Shown here in pieces: positions 17,022 to 26,582 of a stretch of 63,553 nucleotides of DNA. The position numbers and the translations under genes are program-made. The DNA is taken from assembly GCF_007859735.1 (NCBI RefSeq), contig NZ_SIHI01000020.1, forward strand, positions 1 through 63,553, written 5' to 3'. The DNA comes from Thalassoglobus neptunius (GTDB lineage: Bacteria > Planctomycetota > Planctomycetia > Planctomycetales > Planctomycetaceae). How positions within the stretch are numbered: position 1 is the first letter of the stretch; the number at the start of each line of letters is the position of its first letter. The notes below the pieces were generated by a model. It was not told the DNA's origin. It saw nothing but the letters and a program-made list of their open reading frames with translations, and did not search any database.

Positions 17022-17996
17022 ATGCCCGTTCAGCTCCATGTTGTCGCGGGGGATCACACTCACAAACTTGTCGATCTGATCGAGGGTCAAAAGTATGTGA
17101 TTGGAAGGAACCCTGATGTGGATCTCAGTTTCGAAGCCGACTCGCAAATGTCGGGGAACCATCTCCAGATTTCCTGTTCCGGAGAGACTGTACTCATCGA
17201 AGATCTGGGAAGTACGAACGGAACGTTCGTCCGCGACAACCTTGTGACCTCTTCAACACTGGCAAATGAAGACACGTTCCGCTGCGGGATCACCGAATTC
17301 GTGATCAAGGCGGCTGAAACAACCTCACCAGAACCCCCAGCCTCGGCTCAAACTGTCGTCCCTGCTGCGGCCGGAGCGGCCCCAGCTGCGGAGGCTCCCA
17401 AACCAGCTGCCCCGGTCTTCGTCGGAGTTTCGCTTCAAGTCGAAGGATTTATCGAAGAAACGGCGCCTTTGGTAGTCGAACGGTTTCAATTGAACGACGC
17501 CTTTCCAATCTCGCCAAACCCTGACGAAACTCCAGAGAGCTTCGCAAATCGACTGATCGAAACTGGCGAACCCAATCATTGTGTCACTTTCATGGCGTAC
17601 GCACTGCCCAAACGAGCAGCTGTCTGGTGGCTCACTCAATGCATTGAAGAAGTCGAAAGTCTCCACGGCGAGGAAGACGGGAAGCTTCTCAAGCACGTTC
17701 AAGAATGGGTTATCGATCCGACCGACGAGCTTCGTCGGAATGGAATGCAGCAGGCAGAAGCTCTCGAAATGTCCACACCCACGAGTTGGGCTGCGGTAGG
17801 CGCGTTCTGGTCGGGCGGAAGCATGGGCCCGGCGGAAAATCCACCTGTTGAGCCGAAGGACGAACTCTTGGGAAAAGCAATTTCCGGTGGGGCGATTCTT
17901 GCATCGGTCTTTCAGAAGCCGGAAATGGCATTTGAAAAACAGAAAGTCTTCACCGAAATCGGACTGAAGATCGCATCCGGTGAGTTGAGCTTGTAG
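17022..17996 (+). CDS. FHA-domain protein of the T6SS cluster
   Basis: The 324-residue product has an N-terminal FHA domain (~20-95) with the signature residues YVIGRNPDVDL, SGNHLQI and DLGSTNGTFV, which bind phosphothreonine. An Ala/Pro-rich linker (~108-130) follows. The C-terminal ~190 residues (ESFANRLIETGEPNHCVTFM; AVWWLTQCIEEVE) resemble the secretion-associated DUF6931 type, though I name that with caution. FHA proteins regulate T6SS assembly by phosphorylation. No cognate kinase is in the cluster; the giant kinase at 28890 is the only Ser/Thr kinase in the window. Confidence 0.85.
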   Translation: MPVQLHVVAGDHTHKLVDLIEGQKYVIGRNPDVDLSFEADSQMSGNHLQISCSGETVLIEDLGSTNGTFVRDNLVTSSTLANEDTFRCGITEFVIKAAETTSPEPPASAQTVVPAAAGAAPAAEAPKPAAPVFVGVSLQVEGFIEETAPLVVERFQLNDAFPISPNPDETPESFANRLIETGEPNHCVTFMAYALPKRAAVWWLTQCIEEVESLHGEEDGKLLKHVQEWVIDPTDELRRNGMQQAEALEMSTPTSWAAVGAFWSGGSMGPAENPPVEPKDELLGKAISGGAILASVFQKPEMAFEKQKVFTEIGLKIASGELSL

Positions 17997-18154
17997 TTCG
18001 TCCCGGCTTGCATTCGCGAATTCCCAGTCGTTGAATCCAAAAACAAATCGACCCCACGTCCTTCAAGAATATCGATTCAGAATCTCGGCGTTGGAAAATC
18101 CTCGGTTTGTGATTACGCTCTGCGTATTTCCCGGGCGTTTGATACGAGCAAGAT

Positions 18155-19570
18155 ATGAGTTCTCATTCGATTCATTGGGGTGAAGGGGTCTTCCTTCGTC
18201 CCCAGCACTTCCAACTTGCTGATCAGCTGCATCGCGAGGCATTGTCGATGTCTTGCCGCTGGGAGAATGCGTATCACTACGGTATTCACCATCTGGTGAT
18301 CGATCGCGACTCACTCTCCAACTGGCGAGTCTCACTTTCAGAATGTCAGGTCCGCCTGCCAGACGGGACTCTGATTCGAATTCCGGAAGATTCACACGTC
18401 GCGGCCGAAGCAATTCCACGGGACGCGCTCCCGAATGCAGACGCACGGGTCAAAGTTTATGTGGGAATCCGTGAAATTCGACGCGGAGCGAATAACGCTG
18501 AGGCAGATGGCCCGGAAGTTGAATCCCGCTACTTGAAGCGAGAAGCGGAAGTCGCTGACGATAATAGTGCCGGAAACGTCGAACAGATTGGCGTTCGCGT
18601 TCTCAATCCCCGGATTCTCATAGGCGACGAAGCAGCCCGTGGCTATGACGCCGTTCCCATCATGCAGTTGAAACTCGGAACTGCCGCGGAATCGCCTCCG
18701 GAAATTGATCCTGAATATATTCCCCCGACGATCACGACCGAATCGTCCTCTCAGATTTCGTACATCCTTCGTTCGATCTGCGATCAGCTGGGAGCAGAGT
18801 CCCAACAACTCGCGCAACAGATTCGAGATCGAGGCGTCGCATTCTCCAGCGGACATCGTGAAGATCTCGAAATGATTTCGCGGCTTCAAGCCGTGAACGC
18901 GAGTCTCGGCGGAATCGCTCATCTCCCTTCGAGCCGGGGCTTACACCCCTTCCAAGTTTACTCAGAACTCTGCCGTGCAGCCGGTTTCACAGCCATTTTC
19001 CGGGGAAATCGAAGCTTTCCCCAAATCCCGGCTTACGACCACGACAATTTGATTCTCAGCTTTCAATTCCTGTTCCAGTTGATGTCAGCAGGAGAGAAGA
19101 AAGAACGCTCCTACGTCCGCGAACCGTTCCGAGCGGAAGGCCTTCTGATGATGGTGCGTCTCAACTCGGAATGGCTTCAACCCGACTGGAGATTCTACAT
19201 CGGCGTTGAGTGCGATCTTCCGACAGCGAACGTTTCGGAACTGCTTTCGGAACGGGCTCTCGGTATGAAAGTCGGAAGCACAGACGACGTCGATCAGATT
19301 TACAAGATGGGGCGCAAAGGTGTTCGCATTGCACCGGTCGCCGATCCTCCGCGAGTCTTTCCGCGTGCGAACTGGCATTATTATCGAGTCGAACGGGATG
19401 CTTCCTGGGCGGAAGTTGAACGAACTCTCAATCTTGGAATTCGCTTCAACGAAAAGTTTGTTGAAAGTCAGATCGCTGGTGAGGACAGAATTGTTGTCTT
19501 GAATCGTGACACGAACGAGAACAAGACAATGGCGTTTTCACTGTTTGCGATCCGCCACGTCGAGTCCTGA
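18155..19570 (+). CDS. tssK: TssK, T6SS baseplate component
   Basis: The 471-residue product begins with the diagnostic HSIHWGEGVFLRPQHFQLAD (residues 4-23) and has the conserved PDGTLIRIP strand. TssK trimers link the baseplate to the TssL/TssM membrane complex. Length matches the family (~440-470). The C-terminal part (IRFNEKFVESQIAGEDRIVV) fits the TssL-binding domain. It is 158 bases downstream of the FHA gene, with TssL 304 bases further on. Confidence 0.95.
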   Translation: MSSHSIHWGEGVFLRPQHFQLADQLHREALSMSCRWENAYHYGIHHLVIDRDSLSNWRVSLSECQVRLPDGTLIRIPEDSHVAAEAIPRDALPNADARVKVYVGIREIRRGANNAEADGPEVESRYLKREAEVADDNSAGNVEQIGVRVLNPRILIGDEAARGYDAVPIMQLKLGTAAESPPEIDPEYIPPTITTESSSQISYILRSICDQLGAESQQLAQQIRDRGVAFSSGHREDLEMISRLQAVNASLGGIAHLPSSRGLHPFQVYSELCRAAGFTAIFRGNRSFPQIPAYDHDNLILSFQFLFQLMSAGEKKERSYVREPFRAEGLLMMVRLNSEWLQPDWRFYIGVECDLPTANVSELLSERALGMKVGSTDDVDQIYKMGRKGVRIAPVADPPRVFPRANWHYYRVERDASWAEVERTLNLGIRFNEKFVESQIAGEDRIVVLNRDTNENKTMAFSLFAIRHVES

Positions 19571-19874
19571 GATACCTGTCAACTTTCTCCGTTTTCTGAC
19601 TTCACCCTGCTGAGTGGAAGTGTCTTGTCTCTGCAGCTGTGAACTCATTGAGGCGAGTCGTTTCACGATCATGCTTCGCAGCCAGTCAATTGACTGCAAT
19701 CATGACAACGAAACACTCGCAACTTGGATTTGACATAGAGAACGGACTCGACGATCATTCGGAAACTGAGTGCAGCAAACAGGTTGAGCTTCATCAACGA
19801 AACATTCAGGTTGCAGCAAGATTCCCTTGTCGGCCTGTCGTCACAGAGTCATTTCATTCCATGAAAACGAGGCT

Positions 19875-20528
19875 ATGGCAGAAACTCTGATTACTCTGAC
19901 TCAACCGTTCTTCCTTAAGTCACTTAATCTGATCAGTGATCGCAGCCACGACTCGGCACGCGATCTGTCGCGCCTCCAGAAAGAGCTGTCTGCAGAATTG
20001 CAGGCGCTTGAGCACAAAGTGAATTCCGGTCAGGCGCGAGTTTCTCCTGAAGACTGGCAACTGGCGAAACGTGGGCTCATCTATTGGGTCGACGAAATCC
20101 TCGTCCAACACATTGATGACTGGGAAGACTTCGTGCTGGAGCATGTCTTCTACGACGAACGAAACCGCGCCTGGAAATTTTACCTGCAAGGTGAAAACAG
20201 CCTCGTCACGGGATCTCCAGACGTTGCGGAGCTGTATTACCTGGCTGTCGTCCTTGGCTTTGTCGGCGACATTCAGGGAGCGTTTCAGGAAAAGAATACC
20301 GATATGCCCGGACACAAGACTGATCCGGACGAAGCGAGGAAGTTCTGGGCTCAACAACTTCAGTCACGGTTACATCAACACGCGTCGCCTGAACTTCAGG
20401 GAAGCAAGCTGGAAGGTCACATTGATCCGCTACCCGGAACGACCGGATTAACAACCGCGAGCGCGATCTTCTCTGTGATGCTTCTTTGCATGCTCGTTCT
20501 GCTCTCGTGGTATCTGCTCGATCAGTAG
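19875..20528 (+). CDS. tssL: TssL/DotU-family T6SS membrane protein
   Basis: The 217-residue product has the DotU cytoplasmic helical domain (RGLIYWVDEILVQHIDDWED; EHVFYDERN; AELYYLAVVLGFVGDIQGAF near 120-140) and a single C-terminal membrane segment (ASAIFSVMLLCMLVLLSWYL). It has no peptidoglycan-binding extension. TssL, with TssM and TssJ, anchors the apparatus in the inner membrane. The ATG at 19875 has GAGG upstream; the longer frame is unlikely. It is the last T6SS gene here; the next gene is convergent. Confidence 0.93.
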   Translation: MAETLITLTQPFFLKSLNLISDRSHDSARDLSRLQKELSAELQALEHKVNSGQARVSPEDWQLAKRGLIYWVDEILVQHIDDWEDFVLEHVFYDERNRAWKFYLQGENSLVTGSPDVAELYYLAVVLGFVGDIQGAFQEKNTDMPGHKTDPDEARKFWAQQLQSRLHQHASPELQGSKLEGHIDPLPGTTGLTTASAIFSVMLLCMLVLLSWYLLDQ

Positions 20529-20551
20529 AGCACGATTCCCATTAGCGTGTT

Positions 20552-22783
20552 CTATTTCCAGTTCGTTAATCGCGAGATGAACGACTGCCGTGGCGCTGTT
20601 GACGCTGCCTGCCCCGCACTTTCAGGAGTGCTGGCAGATGGTTCCGCTTCTGTCGGGCTGGCTTCTCTCTTCATCAAAACCACTTGCTCACCAACAGCTG
20701 GAGCAACACTTCCTGAAACGTCATGATGCTCTGCGGTCAAAATCGTTGCGGGACTTCCTTCATTTGCACTGACCTGAATGATTTTCGATTGCCCCGCGTC
20801 TTCATCTGACCCCGGAGTTCGCTCGAAGGTCGATGTGACGTCCTCATCAATCGAGAGGGGAACGCTGTCAATTTGCTCCAGTTCAGCGGGAGCCGGTTCT
20901 TGCCCATAGGTGACCATTTGAAGATTGGCGTATGTCAGTAAGGTCCCCTTCTCAAACTGAACATTCTTCAAAGCGACTGCATATTCGGAGCGGGTTCTGA
21001 ACAGTCGAATTTCCGCATCAACAACACGAGTCTGTGCATCGAGAATCAGATCGACCGGATCGTTGAGCCCTTCTCGCTGACGACGTTCGAGAGCATCGAG
21101 ATACTCCTTCGCTGCGAGGTACTGATTCATCGCATTCGTAATCGACCGACGAGCACGAACTGCCTCCGCAACTGCTCCTGAAAGATTGCTGATGACATCG
21201 CGTTGCTGCTCTTTGAAAATTGCACGAGCACGAGCAACCCGGAATTCCGCATTGTCGACGGCAGCATGTCCCTGTCGATATCCGAGAGGAACTTCGAGCT
21301 CGAATCCGAGCATGTATTCCTGATGATCTCCCGTCATCATGTTCCCGAACGATGACGCGGGAGTGTCGCCGCGATTGTATCCTCCCGAGAAAAGATCGTC
21401 TCCCAAACCGCGGACTCGGTAGCGTGCCACAGCGTCCAATCGAGGATTCAGGAAGTTCTCAGCCGCAAGCAACTCCATTTCACTCTTCTTGACGACAAGC
21501 TGTTGCTTTCGAAGTTCGATCCGTTGCGTCAATGCCTCTTGAGAAATGGTCGCCCAATCGAACTGAACTTCTGCCAGTGGAGGTTCATCATTCGGCCTCA
21601 ACAGATTTCCATCTGCAGCCGGAAGTCCAATCAGCAATCGCAGACGCCGCTCCGCAGCAAGAACTCCGCCCTGTCCATGGAGAGTTCCCCCTCCACTTCC
21701 GTTACGAGTTTGAGTCCCCTGAATCAGCCTCCCGCTCAATGAGTCCTCAACGTCTGATTTGAACTCAAAATACTGCTGCCGCGCGAGTGCCTCTTCCGGT
21801 GCTTTATCGATCCCGACTCCGGCGGTCGCCTTCTTGATATTCCAGACCCTCAGCGCCTCTTCCATCCCTTTCTTCTGAGCATCAAGCAATCGGTATCCGA
21901 AATACAAATCCCAGTAGGCATTTTCGACATTACTGAGAAAGTCTCGAACAGCGAGTTGAAACTCGTGATAGTCAATGTCGGTGGTCACTTTCGCGATCAA
22001 CAGACCATTGTAAATCCCCGGCACTGACCCTGGCCCGGCAATTCTGTTGAACTCCAACCCGGCACCTTGAAGCAACGGTTGACGAACTTCCGCTTCAATG
22101 ATCGATTCCCAGTAGCTCGGGAAGTTATTTGCCGGCGCGTTATTGGCATCATAAACCGTTCGATTCCGCAAGCTGATCTGTGAACCAGTCGCTGATCGTT
22201 TCGTCAGTCCGACATCATACTCGTGGAGGTCCTGAACAAACGCCGATGTTCCCCCTGCAAAGAATGAGTTATTAAACAATCGATCGTTGTCGCTTAACAT
22301 CGCCGACGCGGTGAACTGGGCATCAAATGCGCTCAGCGCCGCTTCCATACCGAAACGGGGATCAGATTCTGCGAGTGCTGACGAGAACCGGGTTTTCACT
22401 GTGTCGGGGTTAATCAGGACAACCCCACCAAGTTCACGGATCACTGTCGAGTTCTCGAGCGCAATTCGAAACACTTCCTCAAGTGGGATGTCTCGGAAGT
22501 TCTCGAATTCCCCACTGGTCAACGTCTCAGCAGTGACCGGCGGACCGGAATAACTTGTTGGATAGATCTCAGGGACGGGATTGTCGACCGTGGCAGAGAT
22601 TTGATCAATCTCACAGGTGTCGTTGCAGACGGTCTTGTCCCAAACGTCTGGACTCGAAGCGCAGCCAATAATCCCGGCCGAAGAGACAGCAAGGACAACG
22701 GTTCGAAAGAGAGAAGCCGCCCGTGACTTTTTCGATGAGAGATATTGTTTGAGTCGAGTATGTCTCTCTGGATACGTCGGCAT
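20552..22783 (-). CDS. TolC/OEP-family outer-membrane lipoprotein
   Basis: The 743-residue product has a lipoprotein signal (hydrophobic VVLAVSSAGIIGC, lipobox Cys) and two outer-membrane efflux repeats with long helices (ERRLRLLIGLP; RARAIFKEQQRDVISNLSGA; LDALERRQREGLNDPVDLIL). Such proteins form trimeric tunnels through the outer membrane for type I secretion or efflux. It is longer than typical TolC (~480), with a low-complexity C-terminal extension (~640-743; ATILTAEHHDV, SPTEAEPSASTPES). It is divergent from the HlyD/M50 cluster across a ~570-base spacer, so these genes likely form one export system. Confidence 0.88.
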   Translation of the reverse strand: MPTYPERHTRLKQYLSSKKSRAASLFRTVVLAVSSAGIIGCASSPDVWDKTVCNDTCEIDQISATVDNPVPEIYPTSYSGPPVTAETLTSGEFENFRDIPLEEVFRIALENSTVIRELGGVVLINPDTVKTRFSSALAESDPRFGMEAALSAFDAQFTASAMLSDNDRLFNNSFFAGGTSAFVQDLHEYDVGLTKRSATGSQISLRNRTVYDANNAPANNFPSYWESIIEAEVRQPLLQGAGLEFNRIAGPGSVPGIYNGLLIAKVTTDIDYHEFQLAVRDFLSNVENAYWDLYFGYRLLDAQKKGMEEALRVWNIKKATAGVGIDKAPEEALARQQYFEFKSDVEDSLSGRLIQGTQTRNGSGGGTLHGQGGVLAAERRLRLLIGLPAADGNLLRPNDEPPLAEVQFDWATISQEALTQRIELRKQQLVVKKSEMELLAAENFLNPRLDAVARYRVRGLGDDLFSGGYNRGDTPASSFGNMMTGDHQEYMLGFELEVPLGYRQGHAAVDNAEFRVARARAIFKEQQRDVISNLSGAVAEAVRARRSITNAMNQYLAAKEYLDALERRQREGLNDPVDLILDAQTRVVDAEIRLFRTRSEYAVALKNVQFEKGTLLTYANLQMVTYGQEPAPAELEQIDSVPLSIDEDVTSTFERTPGSDEDAGQSKIIQVSANEGSPATILTAEHHDVSGSVAPAVGEQVVLMKREASPTEAEPSASTPESAGQAASTAPRQSFISRLTNWK

Positions 22784-23351
22784 CGTTGTTAATCCACTTA
22801 GACCGTCGCAAGAAACACTCAGCGGTCATTTACCCCCGAAGTGTGGATTCGCCGTTGATGTTCGAGCAGACTGTCGAACTGGCATGATCCCATGTGCTAG
22901 ATCGGCACAACTCTCACATTCGTTAAAGGCAATCTGACCGGGGGAACGTGAAAACTTCAGGAAGAAGAAAAATCTTCCCGTTCCAGCGGCAAATCCTGCC
23001 ACCAATGGCCTCCAATTCAGCACCCCTATCTCTCAACATCTCCCTAATTTACCATTGCTCGAAAGTTCGCCTTTACACGTCGGAGCAGATTGAGTGTTCT
23101 TCCAATGTCGCGAACGGTTGCTGGCAACCAGAATCTGATACCAACGTCAGTGAATGAATGCTTTCACACGGAGAGCGAAAGCGGTAGCTGAGGTCAATCT
23201 CGCTGCAATCGAAATCAATCCTGTCCGACAGTTCCCACCAACCGGTTGGACAGCGCCGTCTCATTCCAAGAATGCCGCGACGAAGCGAAAAGAATCTGCT
23301 TGCTGAAGTGTTCCATTCCCTAATTTTCATCGAAAGATCGGCGTTCGAGCA
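22784..23351. other. Divergent promoter region of the export cluster
   Basis: About 570 bases between the TolC-like gene and the GAF-HlyD gene. No convincing gene. It must hold promoters for both directions; no operator or riboswitch was recognised. Confidence 0.5.
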
Positions 23352-25121
23352 ATGTTTTCGGAAGCTGAATTGGCCGACGTTCTTGAGTCATCCTTCGAGG
23401 AGCATGCTCAACTTGGAAATCAACGCCGCAGCTTGATTCCGATCGTTGCCAAGAACATCTCTCAACAGCTGAAAACGTGGATCGTTGGTCTCTGGCAGGT
23501 TGACGATCAACGATGCGTTCGCCTGTGGCCGGTTGAGCCGACTCCGGAGAGCCTGGGACTCGAGGCGGAAATCTCGCGGATTCAACCCGGATCCGTTGTG
23601 CAAGCGGTCCTTCAGAATTCAACGGCATCTCCCAACCGGACAATCGTGTGTGCCGGCAGCCCACTTGCGGGAACGATGTCTGTCATCGTGGCACTGGATT
23701 CCGAGAATCGATCAATCGACGAAGCTTCAGCTTTGCAACTCTCCGATCTACTGTCGGACCTGAGACGTCGGGAACTGCTGGCGACACTTTCGTCGAATTC
23801 CCAGAAATCTGCTCAGATCGTTCATTGGATTACACAAATCCACATGGATCGCTCTGAAACGGAGCGGCTTCACGCATTGGCGACCGATGGGGCTTTGCTT
23901 TCAGGTGCTGATCGAATCGTACTGTTCAAGCGGAAGTCACAACGGAATTGGGAATTCTGTTGCTCGACCGGAACCGACTCGTTTGCGTCTCGCTCCTCGG
24001 AAATCAATCAGCTGCGCGCTCGCTTAGTCGAAGCACAAGAGAAAAATGAGTCGACCGACGATCTGTTTCCATTGAGTCCATCCGGAAGTTGGGAGGACGC
24101 AACGTATGCCTGCGTCGTCGACGCTTCCTCAGAATCCTCGAGCTATGCCCCCAACATTTTGAGGCTTCTGGCGGATCAATTCGCGATGGCAATTGATCAG
24201 CCGAATCGCAAACGACAAGCCCATCAGCGGTCGCGGAAAAAGTTCATCAAAAGAATGCTGACAGCGGCAACGCTCGCGTTCGCTGGGATGATCATCATTG
24301 TTCTTTTGACGATGAAGACCGACCTCAAGATTCACGTCGTGGGTGAAATTTACCCAGTCGTCCGACAACAGATTTTTTCTCCCGAAACAGGGGTCATCAC
24401 CGAGGTATTCGTCGAACACGGCCAGCAGGTGAAACAAGGAGACTTCATCTGTCAGCTGAGAAGCGATCGCCTCGAAGTCCTCCGAGAACAGATTCGTGAA
24501 GAGTTGATCTCGACTCAAGCACGACTGGCAGCGCTCCAAACAATTTCTCCGAGGATGAACACATCTTCAGTCAACGGAGGATTGCCGGTCACTGTTGAAC
24601 AGTCCGAACTGGCCGAGCGAGTGTCTTCACTGGAAGAACAGCTCAAACTCGTTACGGATCAACTAAACACGTTAACGATTAGAGCCCCGTTTGACGGACA
24701 AGTAATCCGGGAACGAGTCCGCGAAGAACTGCTCGGCCGACCAGTCCAGCAAGGTCAGTTTCTCTTTCAGCTGATTGATCCGAAATCAGATTGGGAAGTC
24801 GTGGTCAGGATTCCCGAGCGCGAGTTACGGCATGTCCTCGACGCACAGACCGAAGAAGAATTGGTTCCATTGACCTATCTACTCGAGACGTCCCCGGAGC
24901 ATGAGCATTCCTCCGAGATCATTCGTATTTCGGATGCGACGGAAATGGACAGCACTGGGAATCTGTCGACGCGTGCCTGGGCTCCTGTTCAAGACGATCA
25001 ACCGTTCGAGCGACGACTCGGTGCCGGGGTCTTAGGAAGAGTTCATTGTGGTCAAAGAACCTGGTTCAGCGTGCTGACCCGCGGGTTCTCGGAGTTCTGG
25101 TTGCGTTACTCACCATTTTGA
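23352..25121 (+). CDS. GAF-like domain fused to HlyD-family membrane-fusion adaptor
   Basis: The 589-residue product has a long cytoplasmic N-terminal part (~1-285) that looks like one or two GAF domains (IVGLWQVDDQRCVRLWPVEP; ADRIVLFKRKSQRNWEF). One membrane segment follows (MLTAATLAFAGMIIIVLLTM). The periplasmic adaptor has half-motifs SPETGVITEVFVEHGQQVKQ and IRAPFDGQVIRERV around a coiled coil (~400-455). Adaptors bridge the inner-membrane pump and TolC; GAF domains sense small ligands. The fusion suggests ligand-gated export. No strong ribosome binding site was seen at this ATG. Confidence 0.82.
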   Translation: MFSEAELADVLESSFEEHAQLGNQRRSLIPIVAKNISQQLKTWIVGLWQVDDQRCVRLWPVEPTPESLGLEAEISRIQPGSVVQAVLQNSTASPNRTIVCAGSPLAGTMSVIVALDSENRSIDEASALQLSDLLSDLRRRELLATLSSNSQKSAQIVHWITQIHMDRSETERLHALATDGALLSGADRIVLFKRKSQRNWEFCCSTGTDSFASRSSEINQLRARLVEAQEKNESTDDLFPLSPSGSWEDATYACVVDASSESSSYAPNILRLLADQFAMAIDQPNRKRQAHQRSRKKFIKRMLTAATLAFAGMIIIVLLTMKTDLKIHVVGEIYPVVRQQIFSPETGVITEVFVEHGQQVKQGDFICQLRSDRLEVLREQIREELISTQARLAALQTISPRMNTSSVNGGLPVTVEQSELAERVSSLEEQLKLVTDQLNTLTIRAPFDGQVIRERVREELLGRPVQQGQFLFQLIDPKSDWEVVVRIPERELRHVLDAQTEEELVPLTYLLETSPEHEHSSEIIRISDATEMDSTGNLSTRAWAPVQDDQPFERRLGAGVLGRVHCGQRTWFSVLTRGFSEFWLRYSPF

Positions 25122-25307
25122 CAGCCCAGCAATCCGCCCCGACGAATGCAGTCTCAAAACCAACTTCAAAAGTTATCCAATCAGTGACCTCACATAGCCT
25201 TTAAGATCGATGATGATGATTGATGAATGCGAAGGCAGTTTCGAGACGATTTCCAGTGAATGGTCACGAGAAATTGAATCAACGTGCGAGGAGGAAGGGA
25301 CATTCCA

Positions 25308-26441
25308 ATGACACATCATATTGCACCCACAGCAAGTATGCAGAAACTCTGGATCCTTGTCGTCAGTTTTCAATTCGTGATCCCCGCAAACGGTATCTTC
25401 GCTGCCGATCCTCCCGCGAATCCGATCGTTGCGAGAAACTGCTTTGTTCGAGTTTACGAAGAAGCTGATATCCCTGCTTTGGAACGTGGAGCAATTACAG
25501 AAGTCTTCTGTGAAATCGGCGATCACGTTGATGCGGGAACCGTACTCGCGAAACTGGATGATTCAGAAGCTGCGATCGCAGTCAGCCTGAGCGAACTGGA
25601 ACTTGCGATTTCCAAACAAAGGCACACCCAGTCTCTAGCTGAAGAAATCGCAAACGCCAAGATCCTTGAAACCGAACAAGTCATTGCACAGTCTCAGACC
25701 AAACAACGAATTGCCCAAGAGAACGCAAACTCGACAGTGGCTGTCGAGAAGGCCATCAAGTCGAGAGACACCGCGCAGGTCGAACTCAATCGTGCACTGG
25801 CTGCACGAGATAGATTCTCAGGAAGTGTTTCAGACTCCGAACTCGACCGGCTGAAGTATCTTCGAGATCAATCAGAACTGGAAATTATCGCGGCTCGCGA
25901 AGCCCAGACAATTGCGGCGCTGCAGATTCAGGTTGAGGAAGCGTCTGTCGGCACTGCTTCGGCGACATTGAAACGACTGGAACACGAATTGAGACTTGCC
26001 AAATCCGAACACCGGATTGAAGAACTTGAAATCGACAAACTTGTCCAGCAAGTCAAGCTTGCACAGATTCGTCAACAGCGTCGAATGCTCACAGCTCCAT
26101 TCTCTGGTGTTTTGACGGAACAGTATCACCGACTGGGGGAATGGCTCGAACCGGGGGAACCCGTTTTTCATGTGATGCGGCTCGATCGTTTACTCGTGGA
26201 AGGTTATGTCGATGCGAACCTGATTCACCACTCGATGCGGGGCATCCCCGCGGCTGTCACTTTCAATGAAAACGGATCGAGTCACACGGTGAGAGGGACA
26301 TTGAATTACGTCAGCCCCAAAGTCGACCCGGTTAATCAGCAGGTTCAGATACAAGTGATTGTCGACAACACCGATGGTCGGATGCGTCCCGGGCAATCGG
26401 TGGAAATTACGCTGGCCCCGGAAGCTTCGGCCGAAAAGTGA
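25308..26441 (+). CDS. HlyD-family periplasmic adaptor
   Basis: The 377-residue product has a signal peptide (LWILVVSFQFVIPANGIFAA), a lipoyl half-motif (ALERGAITEVFCEIGDHVDA), a very long coiled coil (~90-255), the second half-motif (LTAPFSGVLTEQYHRLGEWL) and a beta-barrel ending RMRPGQSVEITLAP. GAGGAAGGGA precedes the chosen ATG; a GTG eight codons upstream overlaps that site and is rejected. It lies 186 bases after the GAF-HlyD gene and 141 bases before the M50-HlyD gene. It is probably the second adaptor layer of the same exporter. Confidence 0.85.
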   Translation: MTHHIAPTASMQKLWILVVSFQFVIPANGIFAADPPANPIVARNCFVRVYEEADIPALERGAITEVFCEIGDHVDAGTVLAKLDDSEAAIAVSLSELELAISKQRHTQSLAEEIANAKILETEQVIAQSQTKQRIAQENANSTVAVEKAIKSRDTAQVELNRALAARDRFSGSVSDSELDRLKYLRDQSELEIIAAREAQTIAALQIQVEEASVGTASATLKRLEHELRLAKSEHRIEELEIDKLVQQVKLAQIRQQRRMLTAPFSGVLTEQYHRLGEWLEPGEPVFHVMRLDRLLVEGYVDANLIHHSMRGIPAAVTFNENGSSHTVRGTLNYVSPKVDPVNQQVQIQVIVDNTDGRMRPGQSVEITLAPEASAEK

Positions 26442-26582
26442 AGCTGATAACTTTACGAACATGTCAACTTTGTGAGCCTGAACGAAAGAACCAATCAGAG
26501 CATCAGCGAACGTATTTCTGTGCTGATATCGTTCGTCCGCGATTTCCAAGTCTCCCCGGATTCCAAATACTGAATGATGTGA

